Below the pieces are notes generated by a model, which saw only the letters and a list, made by a program, of their open reading frames with translations, did no database searches and had not been told where the DNA came from. DNA of 64,000 nt from contig JAIBAE010000001.1 in assembly GCA_019695345.1 (NCBI GenBank), forward strand, positions 62,001 to 126,000. The letters run 5' to 3'. How positions within the stretch are numbered: position 1 is the stretch's first letter; the number at the start of each line of letters is the position of its first letter. The DNA comes from Bacteroidota bacterium. Its GTDB lineage: Bacteria; Bacteroidota; Ignavibacteria; Kapaibacteriales; NICIL-2. Shown one piece after another: positions 7,438-16,653 of the stretch. The translations under genes were made by a program, and so were the position numbers.

Positions 7438-8526
7438 TCAACTTATTACAATTACTTTACACTTAATATCAAAGATGTTCCATCCAATAACTGTATTGTC
7501 AGGCATTGTTGAATGACTATGATTATGATATTCTAATTCAGCATCAAACTTTTTAAGGATTCCTCTGGCATTATATAGTCCCATTCCAGTACCTTCTTTC
7601 TTGCTATGAGCCGTTGAGCGAAAACCACGAGTATAAAGATTAAGTACTTCATGTTCAGGAATAATATTTCCATAACTGTGTACAGAAACGACAACTTCGT
7701 TGTTGCTTATCTCTTTTATTATGACTTTAGGTGGTATTGTATTGGGATCTCTTGAATATTTCTGTGCGTTTTCAATAAGTAACATTAATGCAATTTCAAA
7801 AAGTTCTTTATCTCCTTGTAAATTCTTATAAGTTGTACCTTCAAAGACAATTTTAGATTTGTTCTTTTTGAAGTTGTTTAAGTATATTTTGACAATCTTA
7901 TTTACTGCTTTATGTATACTAAATACACGCTCCTTATCAACTTTGATATTGTCAATATAGTCAGGCATGTAAAAACGAATATTATCTAAAATGAACCTAG
8001 TTAGTCGTGCACCGACATATATTTTTTTTATGTTTTCGTCAGCCCTATCAAATTTACTCTCCCATTCAGATTCATCAGCATAACTAAGTAAAAGTTCTAC
8101 GCTATTTGAAATAGTAAAATTAAGATTCCTAATCTCATGTATATTCTTTGTTACCATCTCAACTGGAATATATTCCTCCAAATTTTGCAACTTTTTATCA
8201 AGCTTAATTCTATTGATAATATAGTTGCGGTCAAACTTATGAAAAGGATATTTCTTCCTATTTGTACTTGCTAGAGTTGAATTGGTTAATCCTAGTAATA
8301 ATCCTACATTACAAACATTTTGATAAATAATATAGTCAAAGCCAAGAGGGTCAGTACCAAATTGTATCTCATTGAAATTTTGAAGTAAAAGATTTTTGTA
8401 AAAATTTTCAATTAATACTTTATCCTTTTGCCTGCGGTACGCATCTGGTAATTTTAACATTTCCCCATCGTAGAGAGTAACATTATTATTTGTTATTTGA
8501 GCATAAGGGTAATTTGAGTAACTCAT
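7438..8526 (-). CDS. Cytosolic histidine kinase of a restriction-associated two-component pair
   Basis: A 362-residue soluble kinase with no membrane segment. A candidate phosphoacceptor His130 lies in NIHEIRNLNF, resembling the HE(I/V)(K/R)N H-box. The ATPase domain follows: N-box LMLLIENAQKYS (E252, N253) and G2 box EGTGMGLYNARG (312-316). The G1 box reads VHSYGNIIPEHE and lacks the usual D-x-G-x-G, so nucleotide handling may be unusual. Residues 1-120 match no sensor domain I know. It overlaps the response regulator gene by 4 bases and ends an operon headed by a nuclease-methyltransferase. The codons are AT-rich compared with housekeeping neighbours. Confidence 0.8.
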   Translation of the reverse strand: MSYSNYPYAQITNNNVTLYDGEMLKLPDAYRRQKDKVLIENFYKNLLLQNFNEIQFGTDPLGFDYIIYQNVCNVGLLLGLTNSTLASTNRKKYPFHKFDRNYIINRIKLDKKLQNLEEYIPVEMVTKNIHEIRNLNFTISNSVELLLSYADESEWESKFDRADENIKKIYVGARLTRFILDNIRFYMPDYIDNIKVDKERVFSIHKAVNKIVKIYLNNFKKNKSKIVFEGTTYKNLQGDKELFEIALMLLIENAQKYSRDPNTIPPKVIIKEISNNEVVVSVHSYGNIIPEHEVLNLYTRGFRSTAHSKKEGTGMGLYNARGILKKFDAELEYHNHSHSTMPDNTVIGWNIFDIKCKVIVIS

Positions 8527-9218
8527 GATAGCAAGTTTGATATTGATTCAATTATTGATAAATAGTTTGAGATGCTTTGTACTATTTCTTCTTTAGTCGT
8601 TATCTTCTTGACTTCTTTTAATGTTTTTTCTTTGTTATGTCCATATGTATTTACAATACTCTTAATTGCATCAATAGTATCGGCAGATGCTATTTCCTTC
8701 AAGAGATTTTTTTTCTCTACTTCAAAGTGAAATTTTGGTGAGAATGCTTTTCTAATTGCTGAATCTAGTTTTGATTTAAATTCTAAATACTCTAAATCTT
8801 TACCGATAAAATCATCTGCAAGATCAGCTATATGCTTGTATTTTGTTATAGACCATTCCGCACCCGTAAACATTATAACCACAATATGAGGACATTCTGT
8901 TTTTAGATACTTTAACACACCCCATCCTTCACTATTTTCAGATAAATTTTTACCAATACCTTGTATGTCTAATACTACCACATGATATTTCTTACGAATA
9001 AATTCATCAATCTCATTTATATCAGGTAGGTCTATAATTCCATATCCTTCTTTTTGTAATCTTCTTACATGTGATATTTCATCATCATCAACTAAGGCAA
9101 TTCGTGCTTTAAATTTTAGCATCTCAAATTCTTCTGGCGTGTATTCACGGATTGAATCATTTGATTGACGAGCAAAATAGTTTCTAATAAAGTTAAACAT
9201 TTTTATGAGTAAAAACAT
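8523..9218 (-). CDS. Response regulator (receiver domain, unrecognised C-terminus)
   Basis: A 231-residue protein. After a 36-residue N-terminal extension comes a complete receiver domain: acidic cluster LVDDDE (44-46), phosphoacceptor D84 in VVLDIQG, T118 in MFTGAE and K140 in FIGKD. The last 75 residues are helical and lysine-rich, and no DNA-binding or enzymatic domain is recognised. A second in-frame ATG at 9200 is also possible. The gene lies 31 bases after the methyltransferase and overlaps the kinase by 4 bases, so the kinase and regulator are most likely partners. The absent output domain suggests it acts by protein contact, possibly on the nuclease-methyltransferase. Confidence 0.85.
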   Translation of the reverse strand: MFLLIKMFNFIRNYFARQSNDSIREYTPEEFEMLKFKARIALVDDDEISHVRRLQKEGYGIIDLPDINEIDEFIRKKYHVVVLDIQGIGKNLSENSEGWGVLKYLKTECPHIVVIMFTGAEWSITKYKHIADLADDFIGKDLEYLEFKSKLDSAIRKAFSPKFHFEVEKKNLLKEIASADTIDAIKSIVNTYGHNKEKTLKEVKKITTKEEIVQSISNYLSIIESISNLLS

Positions 9219-9249
9219 TGTAAAGAAAATAATTCGAGTATAAATTTAG

Positions 9250-11994
9250 TTATCCAAAATATTTACAATCATCAACTAGAATACGAAATACTTCATCAAT
9301 AACTTGTTTAGAAAGTTTTGATATATCTGCAAAACGCTCATTCAAATCATGTCTGCTATTAAGCTGTGCATACTTACGAATTTGTATTAAACCACTATTA
9401 GGAGTTAAGTAATCTTGATATGAGAAATACTTGAAATATGGTTCATTCTCTAAACCAACGCCATTGATACGATTACCTTTGGTGTAATTCAAATTCCAGA
9501 AATTATATAACTCATTTATTGATTGAACGAGTTGATACGCGACATCATGCTCGGGTTTAATATGTTGTGCTAAAGTAGTTTGCCAAAATGATTCTCTGTT
9601 ATTTGTTGATAATGGATTATCCACGAATACTTCAGGAGTACCTTGGACTGGATTGTCTTTCTCAAAGGTTGTAACTACACACCTATTCTCGGCTAAGGCA
9701 AAAGCAAAACAATGTGCAAATAGATTATCCTTTAATGAATCAGGAATTTCAGGAGTCCACATGTCAAATTGATTTGCCCATATTGGATATCTCCCATTAA
9801 ATGCTTTGGTCATTGCGAACCATAGCATAGTTGCTCTTGCTGAATCTAAATCATAAGCACAATAGCTACGATTGTCAGCTGGCCCATTTAGAATCTTGGT
9901 TTGATTGATATTGATAAACGCATTATCCAATCTAAACCAAACTCTATCAGGTAAAGTTGACAACCTTCTACACGTATCTATTCTTAATCTTACCGGAGTA
10001 ATATCATCCATAAACCCGATATAAGTACCATCTGTAAAACCATGAGGAGCTTTGATTCTGTCATGGCGAGTATCTAATAAAGGAAATCCAGATACAATTC
10101 TTAATGTTAGTTCATCCTTTAGTCGATTTCTGTATATATTATAACGTGGTTGCTGAATTAACTTTCCGGTTTTATCGATTATATCAGGTAGTAATATTCT
10201 TATATCTTTGCTTGTCAGTCCAAAATCAATTCGTAGTGAATTTTTAATTAGCGGTTTTACTTTTTTATTCACTACATCTATCTTATCCATCCAATTAATA
10301 TCCAAAGACTTTGCTTTAATATGACTAAAGTCCCTAATCTGTATAGAATTTTCTCTACCTGTTTCACGGTTGTAACTCCATATTGTAAATGCTATTGGAA
10401 ACTTACCTTTTAACTCGAAAAACTCATTACTTTGTACGATAAATCCATCCTCGTATTTAAATGTAGAATCCCAATGCTTTCTGAAATTTTTATACGTAGG
10501 TCTGGGAATTAGCCAAGAAGTAGGTGTAAAGATGAGAACAATAGGTTTGTTACTACCATTCATGTGAACGAGCTCATCACTTAACCTGATTAACTGAGCG
10601 CAAAAAGCTATGTATCTTTCTTTGCCTGCATCTTCTCCGGTTAATTGTATAATCTGTGGGTCAATCTGGTAATTTGCTTCTCTGTTTGCTCGTTCATTTT
10701 CATTTTCATCGGTATTCTTGTATGGTGGATTTAATAGGAAAGCAACGGGTTTATCAAACTTCAAATTCTTTCCTAACAAGTACTGCCCAACAACTTTCAG
10801 ATAATCTTCAGCACTTAACTCGATAAAGTTTAATCCACGATCTTCTGATGTTTTGGGTATAATTGTAAAACCAACAGAAACATGGTCAGGGTCATCACTC
10901 ATTCGTCTTTCAATAACCTTTAACAAATCAGGGTTTAATTCAGAAACAATCTTATGCTTTATATGTCCTCTCCAACTTGTAACTAAATTTCCGGAACCTC
11001 CGGCAGGGTCTAGAACAATGTAATTATCTGCTAATTTTTTTTCATAATATTCTCTAACGAACCACATTGCAAATTTGCTAAGGTTGATATCCGTGAAAAA
11101 AATGCCATGTTGTTTAACATAATCTCTATCAAGTTCTGCAATTAAAGCATCAAACTTTGAGAAGTAATAGTCTATAGAAAAACCTAACAAAGGATTAGAG
11201 TAAACGTAATGCGACTCTATAAAATTTCTGAGTTCTTCATAGTCCTTATATGACAATGGGATTAGTCCACTATGCTTTCTTGCAGCAGGGCTCATTATAC
11301 TTACCTTACCATTCTCATATTCACTTAATACAGCCGACTGATCCCAAACATGTATGATGTTATAAAAAAAGTGTATTGAGTCAATCGGTTTTGAAAAGAA
11401 TTTTCTAAGAAAACCTACTTTCCTAATAAAATTATCTTTGTTGATTTGTTGCCTTACTGCATCTAAGTGTTGTAGTCTTTCATGAAATTCTAAAAGATAA
11501 GGTTGTAGTCCGGTATCTATGTCTTCGGTGAACATACTTTCCTTAAATGTTACACCCGCAATAATGTAACCTGTCTTGAGTATTTCCTTATCACGATTAT
11601 TTCTCTTGCATTTTGAAGCATTGACTTTACCTGCTTCACTTGCACTAATTGTATGGGCAGTATTATTTGCTAAGTCAGTTACATATTCGGGTAAGCGAGA
11701 GACTTGCCAAATACCTGCAAAGTGTCTTGCAAGTACAACTACTGTAGTAAAAGTTAATCCCTTCTTTTGATAGTGCAAAGCTTGAAACAACCCTTCAAGC
11801 CATTGAACATGTTCTGTCTTTAGTTCAATGATTAACTTGCCTTCTACATAGCCATCCGCATTTGCAGCATCAGATTGTTTCTTAAAGGATTTTCCAAACA
11901 GATTTCGGAAATAATTTAGAGCGTAGTCATCTCGAGAATTTTCGTTTCCTGTGCCAATTAAGTACTGCTTTAATTGTTGAAGTTCTTTAGACAT
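9250..11994 (-). CDS. Type IIG-like nuclease / N6-adenine DNA methyltransferase
   Basis: A 914-residue fusion. Residues 40-60 carry a PD-(D/E)xK-like nuclease motif (D47, then LIIELKTE with E57 and K59). A helical region follows, then an N6-adenine methyltransferase with motif I LDPAGGSGNL (329-336) and motif IV LLNPPYKN (422-425). The remainder to the C-terminus is a likely target-recognition domain. This layout is that of single-chain type IIG (Eco57I-like) restriction enzymes, which both cut and methylate. BREX PglX is an alternative but is normally longer and lacks the nuclease. Followed by a response regulator and a histidine kinase on the same strand. The AT-rich composition suggests acquisition by transfer. 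Confidence 0.87.
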   Translation of the reverse strand: MSKELQQLKQYLIGTGNENSRDDYALNYFRNLFGKSFKKQSDAANADGYVEGKLIIELKTEHVQWLEGLFQALHYQKKGLTFTTVVVLARHFAGIWQVSRLPEYVTDLANNTAHTISASEAGKVNASKCKRNNRDKEILKTGYIIAGVTFKESMFTEDIDTGLQPYLLEFHERLQHLDAVRQQINKDNFIRKVGFLRKFFSKPIDSIHFFYNIIHVWDQSAVLSEYENGKVSIMSPAARKHSGLIPLSYKDYEELRNFIESHYVYSNPLLGFSIDYYFSKFDALIAELDRDYVKQHGIFFTDINLSKFAMWFVREYYEKKLADNYIVLDPAGGSGNLVTSWRGHIKHKIVSELNPDLLKVIERRMSDDPDHVSVGFTIIPKTSEDRGLNFIELSAEDYLKVVGQYLLGKNLKFDKPVAFLLNPPYKNTDENENERANREANYQIDPQIIQLTGEDAGKERYIAFCAQLIRLSDELVHMNGSNKPIVLIFTPTSWLIPRPTYKNFRKHWDSTFKYEDGFIVQSNEFFELKGKFPIAFTIWSYNRETGRENSIQIRDFSHIKAKSLDINWMDKIDVVNKKVKPLIKNSLRIDFGLTSKDIRILLPDIIDKTGKLIQQPRYNIYRNRLKDELTLRIVSGFPLLDTRHDRIKAPHGFTDGTYIGFMDDITPVRLRIDTCRRLSTLPDRVWFRLDNAFININQTKILNGPADNRSYCAYDLDSARATMLWFAMTKAFNGRYPIWANQFDMWTPEIPDSLKDNLFAHCFAFALAENRCVVTTFEKDNPVQGTPEVFVDNPLSTNNRESFWQTTLAQHIKPEHDVAYQLVQSINELYNFWNLNYTKGNRINGVGLENEPYFKYFSYQDYLTPNSGLIQIRKYAQLNSRHDLNERFADISKLSKQVIDEVFRILVDDCKYFG

Positions 11995-12112
11995 GCGTTA
12001 TCTATACTCCGCAAGGTATTATGTATTAGATATTTAGTTGGATGTAAAAATAAGAAAGACTTTCTGGAATTAGTTTGTTTTTAATTTCAAAAAAGTTGCA
12101 TGTGAATAACTT

Positions 12113-12187
12113 CCCCGCGCCGCTGTACCGTTCGGCTCCGCCCGGGTGACGGCGCAGTATGGTGTGCTTCGGCAGAGGAGGGAACCA
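12113..12187 (-). repeat. Family B GC-rich hairpin repeat, copy b3
   Basis: Runs from CCCCGCGCCGCTGTACCG to GTGCTTCGGCAGAGGAGGG. It shares a long identical core with b2, 6 kb away. It lies upstream of the methyltransferase operon, in the 267-base gap before the SRPBCC gene. Confidence 0.8.
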
Positions 12188-12261
12188 TTATAATAATTCT
12201 GCTGTGGAACTAATTTTAGTTACCGTTGGTTATTGGAGTCAGTTTACACAGTACGGAGATT

Positions 12262-12726
12262 ATGATGTCGTTTCATGTTTTACAAAAAACACAGAAGCTA
12301 AAAGTTACGCTTGATGAAGCATGGGAGTTTTTTTCATCGCCTAAGAATCTTGCTACTATTACACCCGATTACATGAATTTTGTAGTTACCTGCGAGGTTG
12401 CTGAGAAGGTGTATCCGGGACAGATTATAACCTATACAGTCTCGCCAGTGTTAGGGATTCCGCTAACATGGATGACGGAGATTACTCACGTTGAACACCG
12501 CCGTATGTTTGTTGATGAACAACGGATAGGGCCGTATTCGCTGTGGCATCACCAACACATTTTTACTGAGATTGACGGTGGCGTTGAAACCACTGATATT
12601 GTACATTATGCCCTGCCTATGGGTTTCCTTGGTGATATGGTTCATGCACTAATGGTGCGTAAACAATTAGAAGGCATTTTTGATTATAGAAGGAATGTTC
12701 TGAACAAGATGTTTGGGGAATTGTAG
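12262..12726 (+). CDS. SRPBCC-family (START-like) ligand-binding protein
   Basis: A 154-residue protein starting MMSFHVLQKTQ. ATG at 12262 follows ACGGAG at a good distance; the frame is open back to 12226. The sequence matches the polyketide cyclase/SRPBCC helix-grip fold (EAWEFFSSPKNLATITPDYMN, then MTEITHVE and DEQRIGPYSLWHHQH). Members bind hydrophobic ligands; the ligand here is unknown. No signal peptide. It converges with the outer-membrane gene that ends 3 bases away on the other strand. Confidence 0.8.
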   Translation: MMSFHVLQKTQKLKVTLDEAWEFFSSPKNLATITPDYMNFVVTCEVAEKVYPGQIITYTVSPVLGIPLTWMTEITHVEHRRMFVDEQRIGPYSLWHHQHIFTEIDGGVETTDIVHYALPMGFLGDMVHALMVRKQLEGIFDYRRNVLNKMFGEL

Positions 12727-12728
12727 TA

Positions 12729-14672
12729 TTACAACTGTACATCGAGTTGTATCATGATTTTTTGTTCGGATTGTCCGGCAATTTCCGTAATACCACTGCT
12801 TAGTGATTTTGTGTTATTACGTGTGGTTACGGCATACCTGCACCAGATAGAGATAAAATCCAAAGGCGTGGTTTTGATGTAGATATAACTGCGCATGCCT
12901 TGCTCGTACACGGGAACTGAGGCAAAGTATCCGGGGGCAACCAACTCATATAAATAGATAGCCGATGCAAATGATTCAGTTGAAAAGAGTGCATACCTTG
13001 CGCCAAGTTTTGTGCGTTCGTTCAGCATATAGGTTAACTCACCATAACCTGCCACGCCAAGTTCTTTTGGTTTGTACCCTTCATAGCGCAGTTCGGAAAT
13101 CTCAAACCGGCAGCGTGCCGATATAACATCGCTAACAGCTTTGGATGCTTCAAGCCTAAGAGTTGCTTTTGATGCCTGAAATGATTGTGCGCCAAGTCCC
13201 TCAAAACTGGATGCATCGGTTTTATCTTCGTAACGCAAGCGTGCACTGACTGTTGATGTACGATTAATTTGCCATTGCACTTCGTTAAACATATCAAAGC
13301 CGCGTGTTGGTACGGGCATCCCGAACCTTGGTACGGAGGAAGCATATACATCTACATAACTTTGGATGCGTACACCACGGGCGGCACGCCACAATGCGCC
13401 GATGTATAAACCTGTTTCGTTATTGGGTGCGGAGTATTCACCAAAGTTGTAGCCAAACGGTGAACGGAATTCAGCTGAGTACGAACGAAAGAACACCGAC
13501 GCGTTTACTGTTTTGTTGTTAAACTCACCGCCAAGTTTATAGCCGAGGTTGTTCTTGGCATCTTTACCAAGTTCTGTTATTAACGTCATACCTGTTGTTG
13601 AATACTTTGCATACACTGCATTCAACATTCCATCTTTACCGGAGAACGCACCTGTTGAGCTGCTAACAATTTCTTTATCGTATTGCAGGAATAATGCGGT
13701 AGTACCAACAGTCAACTCACCAATTCTACATTCAACACTTCCACCAAATGATGTTTCTTTTATAGAGCCGCGTTTAGCTATCTCCGATGATGTGCGGTAT
13801 TGACCGTCTATATCAAGTGATGTTATGGTATTGCTTGGTACATCAATAGTTGCTGTGCGGGGTAATTGTGAGTACCAAGCACGTGCTGTAATATCTGTTG
13901 TTGAACCTATGGATTGAACATGTTGGATTGTGCCGCCCCTAAAGAATCGGTAATCAATTGTTGAACGATACGGATGTATACCGCTACCAAATTGCGATGG
14001 TGGCGAAACAACATCCGGTCCTTTTTTAGCCCCAAAGTTTTTCCAGAGTATTGTTCCTGCGCCGCTTTCTATGTAGTAATCACCAAGAATAAGCGTTGTA
14101 TTCTCGCCAAGTGATGCTTGAGCATAGCCACTAACAAAATCGGTGAGTGTTTGTTCGCCGGGGTCTTTATTTGTAATAACATTTGCTTGCAGAAACGAAT
14201 GAGAAATGGTAAGGCGTTGGTACACATCAAGCGGAGAGCCCACAAAAGCGTTGTTGGTAAATCCCGCCTGCTGGTTTAGGTTTTGTTGATTACGCACACG
14301 CCATACTACAAGCCGATTATTCTTGCGTATTGACTCATCCATAACCGTACATTGTTCCAGAATAGTTCGCTGTTCTGTGGGTAGGTCGAGCGAATCGGCA
14401 ATATCGCTGATATCTATTTGCGGATATTGTTTTGCAAGTTTGATAATCTTCCGAGCTGTTGTTAATGTTATAGTTGGAAGTTGTGCAAGTTTTGATGCTG
14501 TTGTTGTATGGATAACTAATGGATTCTCTTTGTAATAATCAAGTGCATCAACCTGTGGAGATGAGTTGGATTCCTGTGAGATGTTTTCTAATACTTCTTG
14601 TTGTGCATATAGGTTGTACGTGTTTGCAAAGCAAATCAACACAAGGGATACTATAGCAAAGCGAATTACCAC
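12729..14672 (-). CDS. Outer-membrane beta-barrel protein with N-terminal helix-hairpin-helix
   Basis: A 647-residue exported protein. The signal peptide ends near LYAQQ. Residues about 50-115 resemble a ComEA-like helix-hairpin-helix (TTTASKLAQLPTITLTTARK). The rest is a long run of alternating, aromatic-rich strands ending in MIQLDVQL, typical of an outer-membrane barrel. The function is unknown. The helix-hairpin-helix normally binds DNA without sequence preference, so a DNA-contacting porin is conceivable but unproven. Its first codons overlap the end of the upstream barrel-like gene by 7 bases, so the two form an operon. Confidence 0.7.
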   Translation of the reverse strand: MVIRFAIVSLVLICFANTYNLYAQQEVLENISQESNSSPQVDALDYYKENPLVIHTTTASKLAQLPTITLTTARKIIKLAKQYPQIDISDIADSLDLPTEQRTILEQCTVMDESIRKNNRLVVWRVRNQQNLNQQAGFTNNAFVGSPLDVYQRLTISHSFLQANVITNKDPGEQTLTDFVSGYAQASLGENTTLILGDYYIESGAGTILWKNFGAKKGPDVVSPPSQFGSGIHPYRSTIDYRFFRGGTIQHVQSIGSTTDITARAWYSQLPRTATIDVPSNTITSLDIDGQYRTSSEIAKRGSIKETSFGGSVECRIGELTVGTTALFLQYDKEIVSSSTGAFSGKDGMLNAVYAKYSTTGMTLITELGKDAKNNLGYKLGGEFNNKTVNASVFFRSYSAEFRSPFGYNFGEYSAPNNETGLYIGALWRAARGVRIQSYVDVYASSVPRFGMPVPTRGFDMFNEVQWQINRTSTVSARLRYEDKTDASSFEGLGAQSFQASKATLRLEASKAVSDVISARCRFEISELRYEGYKPKELGVAGYGELTYMLNERTKLGARYALFSTESFASAIYLYELVAPGYFASVPVYEQGMRSYIYIKTTPLDFISIWCRYAVTTRNNTKSLSSGITEIAGQSEQKIMIQLDVQL

Positions 14673-15511
14673 AAATACCGCACTCCGCCTGTGTAGGTAA
14701 TACCAAGAACTTCATGGTAGTGTGTTTCTGCAAGAATGCCAAGCGAAGCAAACGGTTTTATGTGCAACCCCGCTTCCATACTTCTGCTTTCGCTGGAGGC
14801 AGCTACGCGCAAGGATAGTTCGCTAACAACATTATACAAACAAGCTACACGTAATCCGGTGGTTCTGTTTAAGGTGATAATTGCCGAGGCGTCAAAAAAT
14901 AAGTCATCGGTTGCTTTTGCACCAAAACCTATTTGCATGTGTTGTGGTGTTGTTTGTTCACCACCAGTTAATGCAGCACGGTTGATATTATTAAACACCA
15001 CACCCGATGTTACATACGGCGAAAGTTGTAACGTAAAACCTGCATGAACCGAAAGCAATGATTGCGATGGATACTCCTTAATCCCAACACGTGAGTATTG
15101 CACGGTAACTCCGGCAGTTGCTTCTTGAGATAATTGAAATGAGGTGAGAGCCGACGCTGAAAGTTCGTTGTATAACTCTCCACCCAAAGAATTCACTACA
15201 ACACCTGCACGCATAAAACCAGTAAGTTTATGGAACGAACTACCCTGCATGGCTGTCAGTTCCTTCATACCAAAACGCGATGGTGTAAATTGTGCCGCTG
15301 TGCAGTTGGAATCAATGTTCCCAAGTAAGGCGGGGTTGTTGATATACGAGGATTCCGCAAGCGAAGTCATTCCGCTTACCGAAAAAACATTCCATTCATG
15401 TTGGCGTGTTACCAATTGGGCATTCAGTTGGTCGCACAGTACGCAAGAGAGTATCATGACAATTATCCTTGCGGTAAAACGTGATGGTGCTATATTTGGA
15501 TAAACACTCAC
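14666..15511 (-). CDS. Predicted outer-membrane beta-barrel protein (PorV/UPF0164-like)
   Basis: A 281-residue protein with a hydrophobic export signal (IIVMILSCVLCDQLNAQ) followed by barrel-type strands and a C-terminal aromatic residue (GGVRYLW). The N-terminal pattern, with NPALLGN after the signal, resembles the PorV/FadL-like family in which NPA motifs follow the signal peptide. An internal ATG at 15457 is an alternative start. It overlaps the helix-hairpin-helix barrel gene by 7 bases and is divergent from the PorD gene with only 36 bases between the starts. The family assignment is moderate. Confidence 0.65.
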   Translation of the reverse strand: MSVYPNIAPSRFTARIIVMILSCVLCDQLNAQLVTRQHEWNVFSVSGMTSLAESSYINNPALLGNIDSNCTAAQFTPSRFGMKELTAMQGSSFHKLTGFMRAGVVVNSLGGELYNELSASALTSFQLSQEATAGVTVQYSRVGIKEYPSQSLLSVHAGFTLQLSPYVTSGVVFNNINRAALTGGEQTTPQHMQIGFGAKATDDLFFDASAIITLNRTTGLRVACLYNVVSELSLRVAASSESRSMEAGLHIKPFASLGILAETHYHEVLGITYTGGVRYLW

Positions 15512-15547
15512 AAAGTTCCCCTACAAATCTTGGCAACGGAGATAATT

Positions 15548-16462
15548 ATGACAAAAATAGGTTTTTCGTTCGCATGTGCAATTGTTTGCTCAATGTTTTT
15601 TTCGGTCCAGACCTTTACGCAGGAGTTTAAGCCCCAAGTAACCGTTAACACCGACCAACTGCCACTTAACGGCAGAGACGACATTGTTACCATGCAAAAC
15701 GATGTTCTATCATATCTCAATAACCAACGCTTTACCAATAAAGAGTGGGAGGGACCCAAAGTTCCCGTAGATATAACTATCTACATCACCGGAGGAAACA
15801 CACAAACAAAACGTTATTCAGCACGGTTGTTTTTTAATTCTCGTTTGAATTTAGAAGGCGGCTCTACATCGCCCATCATGAAGATATTAGATAAAGATTG
15901 GGTGTTCAGTTACACCTTAAATCAACAGTTCAGTTTTCAAACACTCAAGTTCGAAGAATTCTCAACGCTCATAGACTTTTACAACTTTATTGCACTGGGG
16001 TTTGATGCAGATTCATACGAGTATCTTGGTGGCACAACGTACTTCCAGCAAGCGCGCGATTTATGCCAGCTTGGTGCAAGCAGAACCACGCAGGCAGGGT
16101 ACGAACAAACCATTCAACAACCCGGCGAGTTTACACGTATATCGTTAGTAACAGAATTACTCGACCCACGTTTTGAACCATTCCGCAAACTGATTTACGA
16201 TTACCATGCCGATGGCGTTACCAAATACTTAAAAGATAAAGATGCAGGACGCAAAGCTGTTGCCGATGTAATCGAAAAAATGGCCGATTTTAAACGTAAC
16301 AAACTCACGCAAGGAAGTTACTTTGTGCAAATGTTTTTCGATGCCAAGGTAAACGAAATCTGCGACATCTTCCGCGGCACCAAAGACGCCAAAGTATTAC
16401 ACAACTTAACAACCATTGCACCCGCAAACGCATCGGTATTCGAGCAAGCAATAAATCCATAA
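15548..16462 (+). CDS. porD: T9SS-associated protein PorD (DUF4835 family)
   Basis: A 304-residue periplasmic protein with a signal peptide (MTKIGFSFACAIVCSMFFS...FTQ). The body matches DUF4835/PorD: FKPQVTVNTDQL at the mature start, FYNFIALGFDADSYEYLGGTTYF, and the closing region with FFDAKVNEI. PorD is needed for assembly of the type IX secretion machine in Bacteroidota. The start at 15548 follows ACGGAG. The neighbouring barrel genes are divergent. The presence of this gene fits the five T9SS-sorted proteins elsewhere in the window. Confidence 0.85.
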   Translation: MTKIGFSFACAIVCSMFFSVQTFTQEFKPQVTVNTDQLPLNGRDDIVTMQNDVLSYLNNQRFTNKEWEGPKVPVDITIYITGGNTQTKRYSARLFFNSRLNLEGGSTSPIMKILDKDWVFSYTLNQQFSFQTLKFEEFSTLIDFYNFIALGFDADSYEYLGGTTYFQQARDLCQLGASRTTQAGYEQTIQQPGEFTRISLVTELLDPRFEPFRKLIYDYHADGVTKYLKDKDAGRKAVADVIEKMADFKRNKLTQGSYFVQMFFDAKVNEICDIFRGTKDAKVLHNLTTIAPANASVFEQAINP

Positions 16463-16488
16463 ACAAGTATCAAGAAAAGTTTTTTGAA

Positions 16489-16562
16489 TACCCGCAACTG
16501 CCGTAGCAACCGCGCCAGCGCGGCAACCCAGTCCGTTCCAACCCTCCAGCGGCGCAGAAGTG
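16489..16562 (+). repeat. Family B GC-rich hairpin repeat, copy b4
   Basis: Reads ACCCGCAACTGCCGTAGCAACC to CCAGCGGCGCAGAAG. It starts 26 bases after the PorD stop with the usual polarity; the ends CTGCCG and CGGCGCAG pair with a 2-base bulge. Confidence 0.78.
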
Positions 16563-16653
16563 TTGTGTTTACATAGAATGATTATATATATCCTTATTAA
16601 ATTCTAAATATGTAATTTCCGGTAGCGTATTCACCTTGGTTATTGGAAATCAA

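Noticed and set aside
9250-11994. BREX PglX assignment for the methyltransferase
   Set aside because: The protein is shorter, carries an N-terminal nuclease motif, and no other BREX gene is nearby.
12224-16650. Shared TTGGTTATTGGA string upstream of 12262 and 16654
   Set aside because: Only two copies of 12 bases, with no conserved spacing or extended similarity; may be chance.
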